Part shown: piece after piece, positions 25,834-34,678 of the stretch | How the letters are laid out: each line of letters opens with the position of its first letter | Numbering within the stretch: position 1 is the first letter of the stretch | Assembly: GCF_000721105.1 (NCBI RefSeq) | Contig: NZ_JOEV01000032.1 | Span: 23,673 to 87,672 of the forward strand | Direction: 5' to 3' | Origin: Streptomyces cellulosae | GTDB lineage: Bacteria > Actinomycetota > Actinomycetes > Streptomycetales > Streptomycetaceae | Length of the DNA stretch: 64,000 nt | Position numbers and translations under genes: made by a program | Notes under the pieces: generated by a model | The model's database searches: none | The model's input: only the letters and a program-made list of their open reading frames with translations | What the model was told of the DNA's origin: nothing

Positions 25834-27429
25834 TCAGCGGCCGCCCTGCGGCCGCGACCTCCGCGCCGCCAGGAACACCAGCGCGCCGCCCGCCACCAGC
25901 AGGACGGCGGCGCCCGCCCGCAGCAGGACTCCGTCCGCGCCCGTGGCGGCGAGCCCGCCGCCAGGCGTCGTCCCGCTCCTGGTTCCCGCCCCGGAGCCGG
26001 ACGGGCTCGCGGTGGCCGTGGCCGACGGGGACGCGGAGGCGCTGGGCGACGGGCTGGACGTCGCCGAGCCGGTGGCCTTCACCGCGATCGCCGCGGTGTC
26101 GTTCGCCCCGTCGTCGTCACGATTGGGGTACTCAGGGTTCTCCACCGCCCGCATGCTGCCCCGCGCGTCGGGGACGACCCGGTCGATCCGCACCGTGAAC
26201 TCCTGGGTCACGGAGTCGCCCGGCCGGAAGTCCGTGCTGCCGATGTCGCAGGTGTAGCTCTTCGCGCCGGCCTTGCCCGGTGTGCAGTTCCACAGCGGGC
26301 CGGGGTCGCCCTGCTCGCCGGGGCCGGGGGCGCCGGTGATGGTGGTGCCGGCGGGTGGGGTCACCACGAACGTGCCGGAGTTGTCGGCGTCCATCCACCG
26401 GAAGTCCATCCGGCCCGGCCCGTTGTTCCGCACGCCCACGGTGATGCTCACCGTCTCGCCGACCTTGCCCTCGACCGTGTCACCGAGCGCCTGGTAGTCG
26501 GCGTGCTGGGTGGTGGCAAAGATGCCGTACCCGGAGCCGGTGAATCCGGAGCCGGAGGCGACGGACTTCAGGCCGAGCGGCGCGCCGGTGCCGGTCCCGG
26601 GGAAGTCGGACGGGTCGAAGGAGTCGGGCGCGGTACCGCCGACCGGCCACACGACGTAGGTGTTGTAGCCGTACATCGTGTCCTTGGAGGCGGTGTAGCG
26701 CAGCGGCGCGTCCGTCGCGTAGGCCGCGCCGGGCGCGACCGGGGTGTCGAACCGGCACCAGGCGCCGAGGTCGGGCTGGTCCGAGTAGTGGCAGTTGGAG
26801 TGGTCACGGGCGAGAGAGACGCCTTCCGAGTCCTGCACCAGCAGCAGGACGCCCTTGTCGGCGGGGGCTGTGCCGGTGTTGGCGAAGGCCGGGGTGCGCT
26901 CGAAGACGGCGCCGGGCGCGATGCCCTTCAGCGCCGGGTAGGGTCGGGGGACGAGCTTCGGCCCGCCGACCAGGATGTCCGTCTTCCCCGTCACGGTGGC
27001 CGCGTCGGAGGCGGTGGCGGTGTAGGTGATGGCACCGGTGTCGCCCGCCTTGGAGGCTGCGGTGGGCTTCAGGAAGAACGGGTCGATCGACTCCCTGCCC
27101 GACAGCGGGCCCACGTCGCACCTCACCTTCAGGGTGCCGGTGCTCACGCAGTCCCCCGTGACCACCATCGTCGCCTTCCCGGCGAGGGACGACGCGTCGA
27201 CCGCGACCGAGACGTCATGGGCGTCCCCGCCCGAGGCGGTGATGCCGAGGTCCAGGTTCGGGCCCTCGCCCTCGGTGGGGAGGTAGTAGTTCTCCTGGGC
27301 GTCCAGGACGAGCGTCGTTCCGGCGGCGTTCGCGGCCGGGGTTGCAACCGCCATAACGGCGGCCGCGAAAGCGGCGGCCGCGAAAGCGGCGGCCGCCGCT
27401 GTCCGCCATGTTCTACGTATCGTCAGCAC
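25834..27429 (-). CDS. Secreted LAATG-anchored cell-wall surface protein
   Basis: A 531-residue surface protein. A long Ala-rich signal peptide (residues 1-35) carries a repeat-encoded AAAAAFAAAAFAAAV core. The body (40-445) is strand-rich, with DUF11/CARDB-like modules (VSITVGVRNNGPGRMDFRW; FAQ-less Ig-type strands). A Ser/Pro/Ala stalk (450-485) leads to LAATG at 493-497, a hydrophobic helix (GVLLRAGAAVLLVAGGALVF) and a basic tail, the sorting signal recognised by class E sortases of Streptomyces. It is therefore covalently attached to peptidoglycan. Role unknown; adhesion or aerial-surface function possible. Confidence 0.85.
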   Translation of the reverse strand: MLTIRRTWRTAAAAAFAAAAFAAAVMAVATPAANAAGTTLVLDAQENYYLPTEGEGPNLDLGITASGGDAHDVSVAVDASSLAGKATMVVTGDCVSTGTLKVRCDVGPLSGRESIDPFFLKPTAASKAGDTGAITYTATASDAATVTGKTDILVGGPKLVPRPYPALKGIAPGAVFERTPAFANTGTAPADKGVLLLVQDSEGVSLARDHSNCHYSDQPDLGAWCRFDTPVAPGAAYATDAPLRYTASKDTMYGYNTYVVWPVGGTAPDSFDPSDFPGTGTGAPLGLKSVASGSGFTGSGYGIFATTQHADYQALGDTVEGKVGETVSITVGVRNNGPGRMDFRWMDADNSGTFVVTPPAGTTITGAPGPGEQGDPGPLWNCTPGKAGAKSYTCDIGSTDFRPGDSVTQEFTVRIDRVVPDARGSMRAVENPEYPNRDDDGANDTAAIAVKATGSATSSPSPSASASPSATATASPSGSGAGTRSGTTPGGGLAATGADGVLLRAGAAVLLVAGGALVFLAARRSRPQGGR

Positions 27430-27716
27430 ACTACGGGGACACGCCAGAACACCGGAAGGTTGCGCCCGAGCGTCCGTCAGCCGGCGGACGGGCCACGGGT
27501 CACATCCATGACCTGCTCAGCCGTCCGCACGCTGATGGCCGCGTAGGTCTCAACCGAGAGCGCTTGTCGATGGGTTCCGGTATCACTCTTCGTCCGAAGA
27601 CCGCAGGAATGTCGGTGAGAAGTAGGAGCACACTGCCGTGGTGCGGGCTCTTTATGACCACGTGCGGAGGCAGCACGGCCCGTGGCAGGATGACGGCATG
27701 TTGATCCGAAAGGCCG

Positions 27717-28055
27717 ATGCCACGTAGGCGTCCGAAGGGGCTGCGCGCGAAGCGTTGGCGGCCCAGAAGAGGGAATCCGGTTCGCCGGGTCCGCGGTGTG
27801 TCTGCGGCGACTCGCGTAGCGATCCAGAAGCTGGAAGACGACCGACTATGGCCAGGGGCCGTGGCTGCTGCCCTGGCCGAGTGCCAGAGGTATCTGAAAC
27901 AGCCAGGGCGCGTGCTGCCGGATCCGGTGATGGCCTGTGAGTGCTGTGATGCTCTCGTGGCGCGAGACCGCCTGGAGGACGTGCTGCTGTGGCTTCCCCG
28001 CGGTGCTCGGGCAGACCTTGGCAGGCTCGTCTCCAGGCTCGATTCCGAATTCGAC
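27717..28055 (+). pseudogene. Hypothetical gene truncated by an IS element
   Basis: From ATG 27717 the protein runs KGLRAKRWRPRRGNPVRRVR, VAIQKLEDDRLWPGAVAAAL, CCDALVARDRLEDVLLWLPR and ADLGRLVSRLDSEFD. I recognise the last motif as the conserved end region of a Streptomyces hypothetical protein that normally continues with RRTLPDPW. Here it stops at about 28055, where the transposase open frame takes over, so an IS insertion removed the last residues and the stop. Confidence 0.55.
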
Positions 28056-28819
28056 CGCGCACCGTCAAACACCTCGCCGAGCTGCTCAGGCGCCATCTGA
28101 AGGCGATTCGGTCCCGATGGCGGATCCTGCCGCCAGGGAAGATCGCGGTCATCGTCCTGGCCGTACTGCGCCAAGACCAGCGCCTGGCCGACATGGCCGG
28201 CGGCAACAACGTGTCGGAGTCCACCGTCCGCCGCTGGCGCGACGAGCTGATCGGACTGCTCGCCGCCCAGGCGCCGCGCCTGGACCGCGCCCTGAAGAAG
28301 ATCGCCAAGCAGGGCGGGGAGGTCGTCTTGATCGACGGCACCCTCATTCGTACCAGGCGCCGCACAGGGAAGGCCGACCGGCGGAACTATTCCGGCAAGC
28401 ATCGCAGCCATGGCCTGCATTTTCTCGCCCTGACCGACGAGAAGGGTCGCCTGAACTGGATATCCGCCGCCCGGCCCGGCCGCACGCACGACAACACTGC
28501 AGCCCGCCACGACCACATCCTGGCCCACCTGCGCGCCGCCGGCCTTGGGGCGCTGGCCGACCTTGGCTTCCGCGGCCTGGACAACGACATCCGCGACCCC
28601 GTGATCGTCACCGGCTACGCCGCCAGCCGCACCCACAAGCTCACCCCGGGCCAGTAGGAAGCCAACCGAGTTCTCGCCATCGGACGTGCACCGGTTGAGC
28701 ACGGCTTCGCCCACCTCAAGAACTGGCGGATCCTCACCAAACTCCGTACCGATCCCGCCCGCGCCACCCAACTCCTGCGCGCTCTGCTGGTCCTGACGAA
28801 TCTCGAAGTCAACCGCTGA
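27989..28819 (+). pseudogene. IS5-type (DDE_Tnp_4) transposase with an in-frame amber stop
   Basis: Homology starts near 28045 (RPRTVKHLAELLRRHLKAIR, SRWRILPPGKIAVIVLAVL, helix-turn-helix of DDE_Tnp_4 proteins). The catalytic part shows VVLIDGTLIRTR, RNYSGKHRSHGLHFLALTD, a second Asp in ISAARPGRTHDNTAARHD and LADLGFRGLD. At 28655-28657 a TAG interrupts the frame; the same frame continues for 53 codons (EANRVLAIGRAPVEHGFAHL, then TKLRTDPARATQLLRALLV) to TGA at 28817-28819. A CAG-type codon change would explain the stop. It interrupts the gene at 27717. Confidence 0.75.
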
Positions 28820-28919
28820 CGAATGATCTTCTCCGCGGACTCCCGCCCACGACCAGCACGAGTACCCCGAGGACCGATCACACCAGCCCCTTGACCTGCA
28901 ATTTCAAGTTGGCAGGAGC

Positions 28920-29429
28920 TCAGTGCGAGGAACGGCAGGTGTTGTGGTGGGCGATGTCGAGGATGAAGCGCTCGGGGCGGTGCAGCTGCTTCGTCGTGTA
29001 GGAGGGCTTGCTGTCGAACGCGGCCCCGAAGGTGACGACGCCCTCGAAGTCGCCGGTCAGTGCGAAGCCCTTGAGCTTCGGCAGATTCAGCTTGATCAGG
29101 CGCGGGCCTTTGTAGACGTTCCTGCCCGCGTTGTTGTGGGCTGCGGCTGGGGAGAGCTTGATCTCCAGGAAGTGCTTCCCGGCCAGCGGGACCTTCTTCC
29201 CCGAGCTGTCGTAGCGGAGTTCCTTGACACGCGTGACGGTGGTTTGCGGCAGTTTGCCCTTCACATCGATGACGACCCGGTCGAAGGAGCAGTGACCGGC
29301 GATTCTGGCGTTGACCACGAGACTCGTGGACGGTGCCGGGGATGCGGCGGCGGCAGAGGTCGACACCGCGGTGCCGGCCAGGAGGAGTGCGCTCGCGGTG
29401 ATGGCCATGAGGCGATGGCGGGTGTACAT
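28920..29429 (-). CDS. Secreted AMIN-like domain protein
   Basis: A 169-residue secreted protein: signal peptide MAITASALLLAGTAVSTSAA within residues 1-30, then one AMIN-like domain with CSFDRVVIDVKGKLPQ, RYDSSGKKVPLAGKHFLEIK, LTGDFEGVVTFGAAFDSK and the closing PERFILDIAHH. AMIN-like domains bind peptidoglycan or mediate localisation of envelope proteins. AGGGGGGCG lies just upstream of ATG 29429. Family length normal; apparently intact although both flanks are IS remnants. Confidence 0.85.
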   Translation of the reverse strand: MYTRHRLMAITASALLLAGTAVSTSAAAASPAPSTSLVVNARIAGHCSFDRVVIDVKGKLPQTTVTRVKELRYDSSGKKVPLAGKHFLEIKLSPAAAHNNAGRNVYKGPRLIKLNLPKLKGFALTGDFEGVVTFGAAFDSKPSYTTKQLHRPERFILDIAHHNTCRSSH

Positions 29430-29519
29430 GACGCCCCCCTATCAGACGTCGGGGACTGGTGGTCACAGTATGAGACATATGTGAGGGTCGTACGGTTGCA
29501 CGCTTTGGCGAATGATTCT

Positions 29520-29690
29520 CATGTACTGAAGTGCGATCGCCGACCTCGACGGTCGCCGGCATAGCCGCGGTCAGCCCAGACCCGGATGATCTGCGGCTGG
29601 GTGAGGCGCAGCCGCCAGAACACGTCGCGGGCGGCGTCGCGGTCCAACCCTTCCAGGACGGCGCGCACATCCTGGGGCTTCTGCGGCATC
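29520..29690 (-). pseudogene. IS5-family transposase internal fragment
   Basis: Read leftwards: GLDRDAARDVFWRLRLTQ, then PQIIRVWADRGYAGD. This is the segment around the second catalytic Asp (VWADxGYAG) of IS5-family transposases; neither end of the gene is present. It lies head-to-tail against a fragment of the same family on the other strand. Confidence 0.7.
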
Positions 29691-29789
29691 GCCACCAGAT
29701 ACGAGAAAACCGCCACTTCCTACGAAGCGGCGGTCAAACTCGCGTCATTCCTGTTCTGGGAAAGATCCGTTTTCGAAGACGATCCCTAG
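29691..29789 (+). pseudogene. IS5-family transposase C-terminal fragment and element end
   Basis: The frame ATRYEKTATSYEAAVKLASF with stop at 29787-29789 is the usual C-terminus of IS5-family transposases (RYDKTATSYEAAV). The element ends with GAAGACGATCCCTAG; CTAG at 29786-29789 is shared with the stop codon of the FG-GAP protein gene, i.e. the element sits exactly at its 3' end. A related end occurs at 33084-33111. Confidence 0.65.
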
Positions 29790-32593
29790 AAGAGGCCCTC
29801 GTAGCCCTGCCAGCTGGTGGCGATGCGCGTGCGCGCCCCGAACGATCCCTTGCCGTCGCCGTTGTTGCGCCACACGTTCCCCGCGCTGTCCCGCGAGACC
29901 AGGTCGGCCTTCCCGTCGCCGGTGATGTCGCCGACGCCGACGATCACGTTGTAGGAGCCGCCCCAGTTGGAGAAGACCTTCGCCCGGGCGCCGAACGTGC
30001 CGTTGCCGGTGCCGTAGTACCGGTACAGGTTGTTCGCCGTGTCCTGCGCCAGCAGGTCACCGATGCCGTCGCCGTTCAGATCCCCGGCCCCGAGGACCTT
30101 CTTGTACGTCTTCCAGTTGGCGTAGAGCTTCACCCGGGCCGACAACGTGCCCGCGCTGGTGCCCTTGTAGAGGTACACGGTCCCGGTGGAAGCGTTCCGT
30201 GCGATCAGGTCGGGGCGGCCGTCCTTGTTGACGTCACCGGGCGCGGTCAGCACGTCGTACTGGTTCCAGCCGGACGTGCCCAGCGAGGTGTACGGCGTCG
30301 ACGTCTTCAGCGCGGCGCCGCACCCCGGCTTGTAGGCGCGCAGGGCGCCGCTGCTCAGCCGCACCAGGACGTCGTTGCAGCGGTCCTCGCTGAGGTCGCC
30401 GAACGGCACCGCCTTGACCGAGGTCGCCCAGCCGCTGCCGCTCACCTTCCCCGAGAACGTGCCCTTGCCCGTACCTTGCTGGAACGTGAGCGCGCCGGAG
30501 GAGTCGAGGGTGAGCAAGTCCGCGAGGCCGTCCCGGCCCGCGTGATCGCGCCGCACGGGAGCGGCGAGAGTCCCGGCCGTCATCAGATGGATGCGTTCGC
30601 CGGCATCCACGAAAGCCACACGGCCACTGTCAGGATCCAGGGTCCAGCGGACCCGTCGGTCCGAGGTACTGCCCTCGGGCATGAGGTTTGTGGTCGCAGG
30701 AAGATCGGCCAGGTCGGAAGTGACCGCCTGCCCGGAGCGGACGGCGGTGCGCACCAGCTTGCCCCGCTGATTGTCATGGCGGACCAGGAACCCGTCGGCC
30801 AGCAGCGCATCCCCCACGGGCACTGACACCGACCGGCCGCGGGAGCGGTCGAACACACCGGCCTTCTGCTGCGCGGCGCACGCCCAGTAGATGAAATGGC
30901 CGTTGACCTGCAGCTCGCTGGGCACGCACGCCGAGCCGACGTTGACGTCGACCGCCGCGGCCGTCGAGCCGAGGCGGCTCATCGACAGGTGCCCGGCGGT
31001 GGACGTCGTGGTCCACAGCTGTCCATCCCACAGGGTGGCGGCTACGGCCGTGCGCGTCGACATGACCTTGGACTGCGTCCAGTCGACGAGGAAATGCTTC
31101 TTGTTCGGGCCGCCCGAGAGCAGCGCGTACCGTCCCTCCGTGGCGCTCACCTCACCGTAGAAGCCGTCAACGGTCAGCGTCTGGACCTCACCGGCGGGCG
31201 TACGGCGGTGTACCTGCTGGGAGTTGTCCGAGTCGGAGTAGACGACGGATCCGTCGCCCGCGCCGAACAGCCGCACACAGCTGTACACGAAAATGCACGG
31301 CTTGACCGCTCCGCCGGCCTGTCGGACGGGCCCCACCTGGGGGACCGCGTCGGCCGACACGGTGCGTGTGTTGAACATGACGTCGTAGGACGGGGGCGCG
31401 GTCTGGTCGGTCCAGGAAAGGGTGCCGCCCGCCAGTGACAGCCCGTCGATGGGGGCGGGCACCGGCGGCAGGTCCATCAGCTCATCGGTGACGATCTGTC
31501 CGTCCGGCGCCTCGAAGATCCGTTGCACGCCCCAGTGCGCCTTGTCGGGACCGCCCGCCACGACGGCAGATCCGTCCGCCGATGCGTGGACCCAGCCGTC
31601 CATCTGCGGGAGCAGCGTGCGCCATTCGCCCGCGTCGGTGAGGGGCCGGGTGAGCACGGCACGGGTCTCATCGCCATAGGTGGTCACCACGACGTTGTCA
31701 CCGACGACCGCGAAGTCGGTCTTCCCCTCGGTGCCCTGGGCCGGAACGATGATCACCGGTCCGTCCAGCGCGTCGCGACGCAGCAGCCGCGCACCAGTTC
31801 CCGGGTACCACCAGCCGACGTAGTCCTCGCTCAGGACGGGCAGCCGGGCCGAGTTCGCGTTGTAGGGGGCGAACACCTTGGTCCAGGTCCCGTCGCGGAC
31901 GTCGACGAGCACGAGCTGGTTGAGGAACACCGCGGGGTCCTCGGTCGGAACGCGGTAGCGCAGCAGCAGCGAGCGGTCGTCCCGCGCGCTCGTCGCGAGG
32001 AGCTTGGCGTCGGCGGGCCAGCCGGTCACCTTGGTGTCCGCGGTAGCGCCCCCGGCCGCCCGCTTCAGCAGGTGCAGTTCACGTACGTTCGCGGCATTGC
32101 CCAGGTAGGCGACCACGACGCCCTCACCGGCCGGACCCGCGTAGGCCATTCCGGTCGGGACCGTCACCGTGCCCCGGTCCTCGCCGGAGCCGATCACGCG
32201 AAACCGCACGACGTGTCGGCCCTCGGTGTCGGTCGACACGGTGAAGGTGGTGTCCGACTGGGCGAGCCCATTGAGCTGCTCAGTGCCGGCGAACTCCGTC
32301 ACCGCTCGGGTCTTGCGCGTCGAGTAGTCAATCCACAGCCAGCCGCTGGATCCCTCGGGATTCGACAGCACACCCGTGTCGCCGAAGCCAATGAACACCG
32401 GATTACGCGTGGCGCTACGGTCCGCGGCGGGGAGCACGACCTCGCCCACTGCGACGACCTGGTCCGCCCTGACGGCCACCGCCGTCCCCGCCGGCACTGC
32501 GCCCGGAGTACCGGCGGCGAGGGCGACGGTCACGGCCAGGGCCGCACCCCTTCTGCCAAACAGACAGCGCCGCACGACCTTGCTACCCCCCAC
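29786..32593 (-). CDS. Large secreted FG-GAP/VCBS-repeat protein
   Basis: A 935-residue protein. Signal peptide at residues 1-35 (hydrophobic RRGAALAVTVALAAGTPGAV). Residues 60-680 form a beta-propeller-like region of unknown function with two closely placed cysteines (PCIFVYSCVRL). Residues 690-935 contain five FG-GAP-type repeats with Asp-rich calcium loops such as APGDVNKDGRPDLIARNAST, GAGDLNGDGIGDLLAQDTAN and GVGDITGDGKADLVSRDSAG. It ends SWQGYEGLF, a normal terminus for the family. Extracellular, probably calcium-stabilised binding protein. GTG 32593 or GTG 32575 may be the start; the latter has GGGGGG upstream. Confidence 0.85.
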   Translation of the reverse strand: MGGSKVVRRCLFGRRGAALAVTVALAAGTPGAVPAGTAVAVRADQVVAVGEVVLPAADRSATRNPVFIGFGDTGVLSNPEGSSGWLWIDYSTRKTRAVTEFAGTEQLNGLAQSDTTFTVSTDTEGRHVVRFRVIGSGEDRGTVTVPTGMAYAGPAGEGVVVAYLGNAANVRELHLLKRAAGGATADTKVTGWPADAKLLATSARDDRSLLLRYRVPTEDPAVFLNQLVLVDVRDGTWTKVFAPYNANSARLPVLSEDYVGWWYPGTGARLLRRDALDGPVIIVPAQGTEGKTDFAVVGDNVVVTTYGDETRAVLTRPLTDAGEWRTLLPQMDGWVHASADGSAVVAGGPDKAHWGVQRIFEAPDGQIVTDELMDLPPVPAPIDGLSLAGGTLSWTDQTAPPSYDVMFNTRTVSADAVPQVGPVRQAGGAVKPCIFVYSCVRLFGAGDGSVVYSDSDNSQQVHRRTPAGEVQTLTVDGFYGEVSATEGRYALLSGGPNKKHFLVDWTQSKVMSTRTAVAATLWDGQLWTTTSTAGHLSMSRLGSTAAAVDVNVGSACVPSELQVNGHFIYWACAAQQKAGVFDRSRGRSVSVPVGDALLADGFLVRHDNQRGKLVRTAVRSGQAVTSDLADLPATTNLMPEGSTSDRRVRWTLDPDSGRVAFVDAGERIHLMTAGTLAAPVRRDHAGRDGLADLLTLDSSGALTFQQGTGKGTFSGKVSGSGWATSVKAVPFGDLSEDRCNDVLVRLSSGALRAYKPGCGAALKTSTPYTSLGTSGWNQYDVLTAPGDVNKDGRPDLIARNASTGTVYLYKGTSAGTLSARVKLYANWKTYKKVLGAGDLNGDGIGDLLAQDTANNLYRYYGTGNGTFGARAKVFSNWGGSYNVIVGVGDITGDGKADLVSRDSAGNVWRNNGDGKGSFGARTRIATSWQGYEGLF

Positions 32594-32814
32594 GGAACCC
32601 CCGGCCCCTCGCCCTGGCAGCTGTAACCCGACAGGTCCGCCAGTGTGTGATTGAAATGTGCATGCCCTGAGCGGGCGACGGGAGCTTATCAGTGCACACC
32701 AGCGGGGTCGCCGGGATTACCGGGGCGGCAGAAGGGCCCGCGCGACTCAGTCGTACAGGCCCCTGATCTCACCTCATTTGACTTCATCCACGGGCCTTCG
32801 GCGTCGGGCAACGC

Positions 32815-33107
32815 GGAGGCCTGGATCTGCTGAAGAGCTCGCGTGAACACGCCGTCCAGCGCATAGCGACGGAAGCGGGTGTAGACGGTTGCCATGGGCC
32901 GTAACGTTCCGGAAGGTCACGCCAGGAGATCCCGGTCCGGATCTTGTAGACCATCCCTTTGATGACCTGCCGGTCCGGCACCCGCGGCCGGCCCGTCGCA
33001 GCCCGCCGTATCAGCGGAACGAGCAACTCCCACTCCTGATCGGCGAGTTCATGACGGCGTTTCACCTCACCGTGATCCACCACCCGATGATCTTTGAAGA
33101 CGGACCC
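32815..33107 (-). pseudogene. IS5-family transposase N-terminal fragment with frameshift
   Basis: Read leftwards from about 33083: HELADQEWELLVPLIRRAA, RPRVPDRQVIKGMVYKIRTG, ISWRDLPERYGPW, then after a shift near 32890 in another frame TVYTRFRRYALDGVFTRALQ. That is the DUF4096 N-terminal part of the IS5/IS1031-like family; the DDE region is missing. The outer end GGTCCGTCTTCAAAGATC follows CTAG at 33108-33111. Confidence 0.8.
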
Positions 33108-33241
33108 TAGGAGCGCAGGAAGCCCCGTCGGGGCAGGGTGACCAAATGGGGCCCTGGCCCGACGGAGCTCGGTCGGCCGGGCGGCGGGTTACCCGCGCCA
33201 GGCAGGGGCCGGTGCCGGTGCCGTGTGCGGCGCTCTCCGGC

Positions 33242-33916
33242 TCAGCCGAAGTTCACGTCGCTGCACCACATGTAGGCCTGGTCGAGGTGAGAGGCCTGCC
33301 AGATCACGAACAGGATGTGGTGTCCGGTGTAGCCGGAGGTCTGGACGGGGAACGTGATGTCCTGCGCCGGGGCGAAGCGGCCGGTCTGCGTGATGAAGTC
33401 GAGATTGCTCCAGCCCAGGGTCTGGGTCTTGGGGTTGAAGCCCTGCTTGCTCACGTAGACCTTGAAGTAGTCGGCACCGTGGGACGCCTGGTCGTACAGG
33501 TGGACCGAGAAGTTGTTGCCGACGGTCGTGGTCTTCCACTGCCCGGGCTTGTTCAGGCTGGCGTTCCTCGAGAGGTTGTTGCTGCAGAGCGTCCCGTCGG
33601 GGGTCCGCGCCTGGAACTGGCCACCGAGGCCGTCGCGGAGCGCGCTCATCCAGTTCCACATGGTGTCGGGGTTGGCCTGGAAGGCCTGCCAACACATGGG
33701 GTCTTCGGTCTGCATGGCCGGATTCGTGTGGTTGCTGCCCCAGGTCTTCCAGCACTGGTACGCGCGGGAGGCGGGGCCGACGACGGTGCCGTGAGCCTGG
33801 GCGGGGGCCGACCAGGCGAGTGCGCCGACAACCACGGCGAACAGCATGACGAGAGCCTGGAGAGGCCTACGGAGGGACGACCGCGAACGCCCGGCTAACT
33901 GACTCTGTTTGAGCAT
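33242..33916 (-). CDS. AA10 lytic polysaccharide monooxygenase (secreted)
   Basis: A 224-residue copper monooxygenase. A twin-basic signal peptide ends at AQA, exposing His42 (HGTVVGPASRAYQCW) as the N-terminal histidine of the copper brace; His146 in DQASHGADYFKVYV is the second. Conserved tail motifs QTSGYTGHHILFVIWQASHL and AYMWCSDVNF are present. It cleaves chitin or cellulose chains oxidatively outside the cell, with no additional carbohydrate-binding module. AAGGAG precedes ATG 33916. A CebR box 35 bp upstream of the start indicates induction by cello-oligosaccharides and hence a cellulose role. Confidence 0.95.
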   Translation of the reverse strand: MLKQSQLAGRSRSSLRRPLQALVMLFAVVVGALAWSAPAQAHGTVVGPASRAYQCWKTWGSNHTNPAMQTEDPMCWQAFQANPDTMWNWMSALRDGLGGQFQARTPDGTLCSNNLSRNASLNKPGQWKTTTVGNNFSVHLYDQASHGADYFKVYVSKQGFNPKTQTLGWSNLDFITQTGRFAPAQDITFPVQTSGYTGHHILFVIWQASHLDQAYMWCSDVNFG

Positions 33917-33950
33917 GTGGGGGGACTCCTTCCAGTTTGCAAGGCTGTAG

Positions 33951-33964
33951 TGGGAGCGCTCCCA
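33951..33964. promoter_or_regulatory. CebR-type operator upstream of AA10 gene
   Basis: TGGGAGCGCTCCCA is a perfect 14-bp palindrome and the exact consensus of the CebR repressor of cellulose-utilisation genes in Streptomyces. It lies 35 bp before the AA10 start codon, a position where repressor binding would block transcription. The same sequence recurs at 63344 before the GH44 cellulase. Confidence 0.9.
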
Positions 33965-34208
33965 ACGGTAGGTCTTCTGCGTGAGATGTCAACGAAACAA
34001 ACGGAGTTGATTACAGGGGTGGGCGGCGAGCAGGGAATTGCCGTGAGCCGGGAGTCAGAACCGTTCCCGGGACCGGACAGCAAGGGTGCGGCCGGGACTG
34101 GTGTGCGGGACGATGCCAGGAAGGGGCATTCGCAGCATGGCAACGGGACCTGGTTCGTTCTGGCGTGAGGGCTGTCCGGTTGGTTCCCCGGCGTGCAGGA
34201 GGTGCTGA

Positions 34209-34349
34209 TCAGCTGGTCAGGGCGGGGTGACGGGGTTTCAGGTTCATTCGTTCGGCCGTTGCCGGGTCGGCATAGTGCTTCTCCTCGAATTCGGTCGGGC
34301 TGAGGTAGCCGAGCCGCTTCTGGATGCGCCGGGAGTTGTAGAAGAGCCA
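34209..34349 (-). pseudogene. C-terminal fragment of IS3-family transposase
   Basis: Read leftwards: WLFYNSRRIQKRLGYLSPTE, FEEKHYADPATAERMNLKPR, stop at 34209-34211. This is the typical IS3 OrfB C-terminus (NxxRxxxxLGYLSPxEF). All upstream parts of the integrase domain are missing; the break coincides with the left end of the IS110 element. Confidence 0.8.
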
Positions 34350-34369
34350 TGCTCAAGACCTAAGAGCAG

Positions 34370-34447
34370 TGCACGGTGACGGGTGACCCCTACTCAAGAC
34401 CTGGAGCTGGACTCCTCTCCACAGGCACAGGGCCCCGTCACCGTGCA
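34370..34447 (+). ncRNA. Structured left-end region of IS110 element, candidate bridge RNA
   Basis: TGCACGGTGACGGG at 34370-34383 is perfectly complementary to 34434-34447, a 14-bp stem with a 50-base loop. It lies in the ~300-bp non-coding segment between the broken IS3 fragment and the recombinase start. In IS110-group elements this segment encodes the bridge RNA that pairs with donor and target DNA. A 10-base direct repeat CTCAAGACCT (34352 and 34393) flanks and overlaps the loop. Expression and loops were not tested. Confidence 0.4.
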
Positions 34448-34678
34448 TCTGCCGGAGTACGTCGCACGGCTCCACGATGACGTCATGATCGTGACCTGAG
34501 CCGTCCGTACGGCCACCTCTCCCTCATCACCCGAGCTCCTTCCAGAGACCGGGGACCGTGCGGGGGGGGCTGGGGCTGCGAACTGCTCATCGGATGTCGG
34601 GCCACCGAGCCCTCCTATTAGGTCGCGGCGCGCCCCGCGCAGGCTCACACGCTGGTTCGAGAACGAAGAGGAGGGAGA

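Noticed and set aside
27355..27412. CRISPR-like or tandem-repeat array
   Set aside because: The repeats encode the Ala/Phe signal peptide core and are in frame; no spacers. No CRISPR array was seen elsewhere.
34434..34497. Short plus-strand coding remnant (VTVHLPEYVARLHDDVMIVT) inside the IS110 left end
   Set aside because: Protein-like but too short to assign; overlaps the 14-bp stem, so it was left unannotated.
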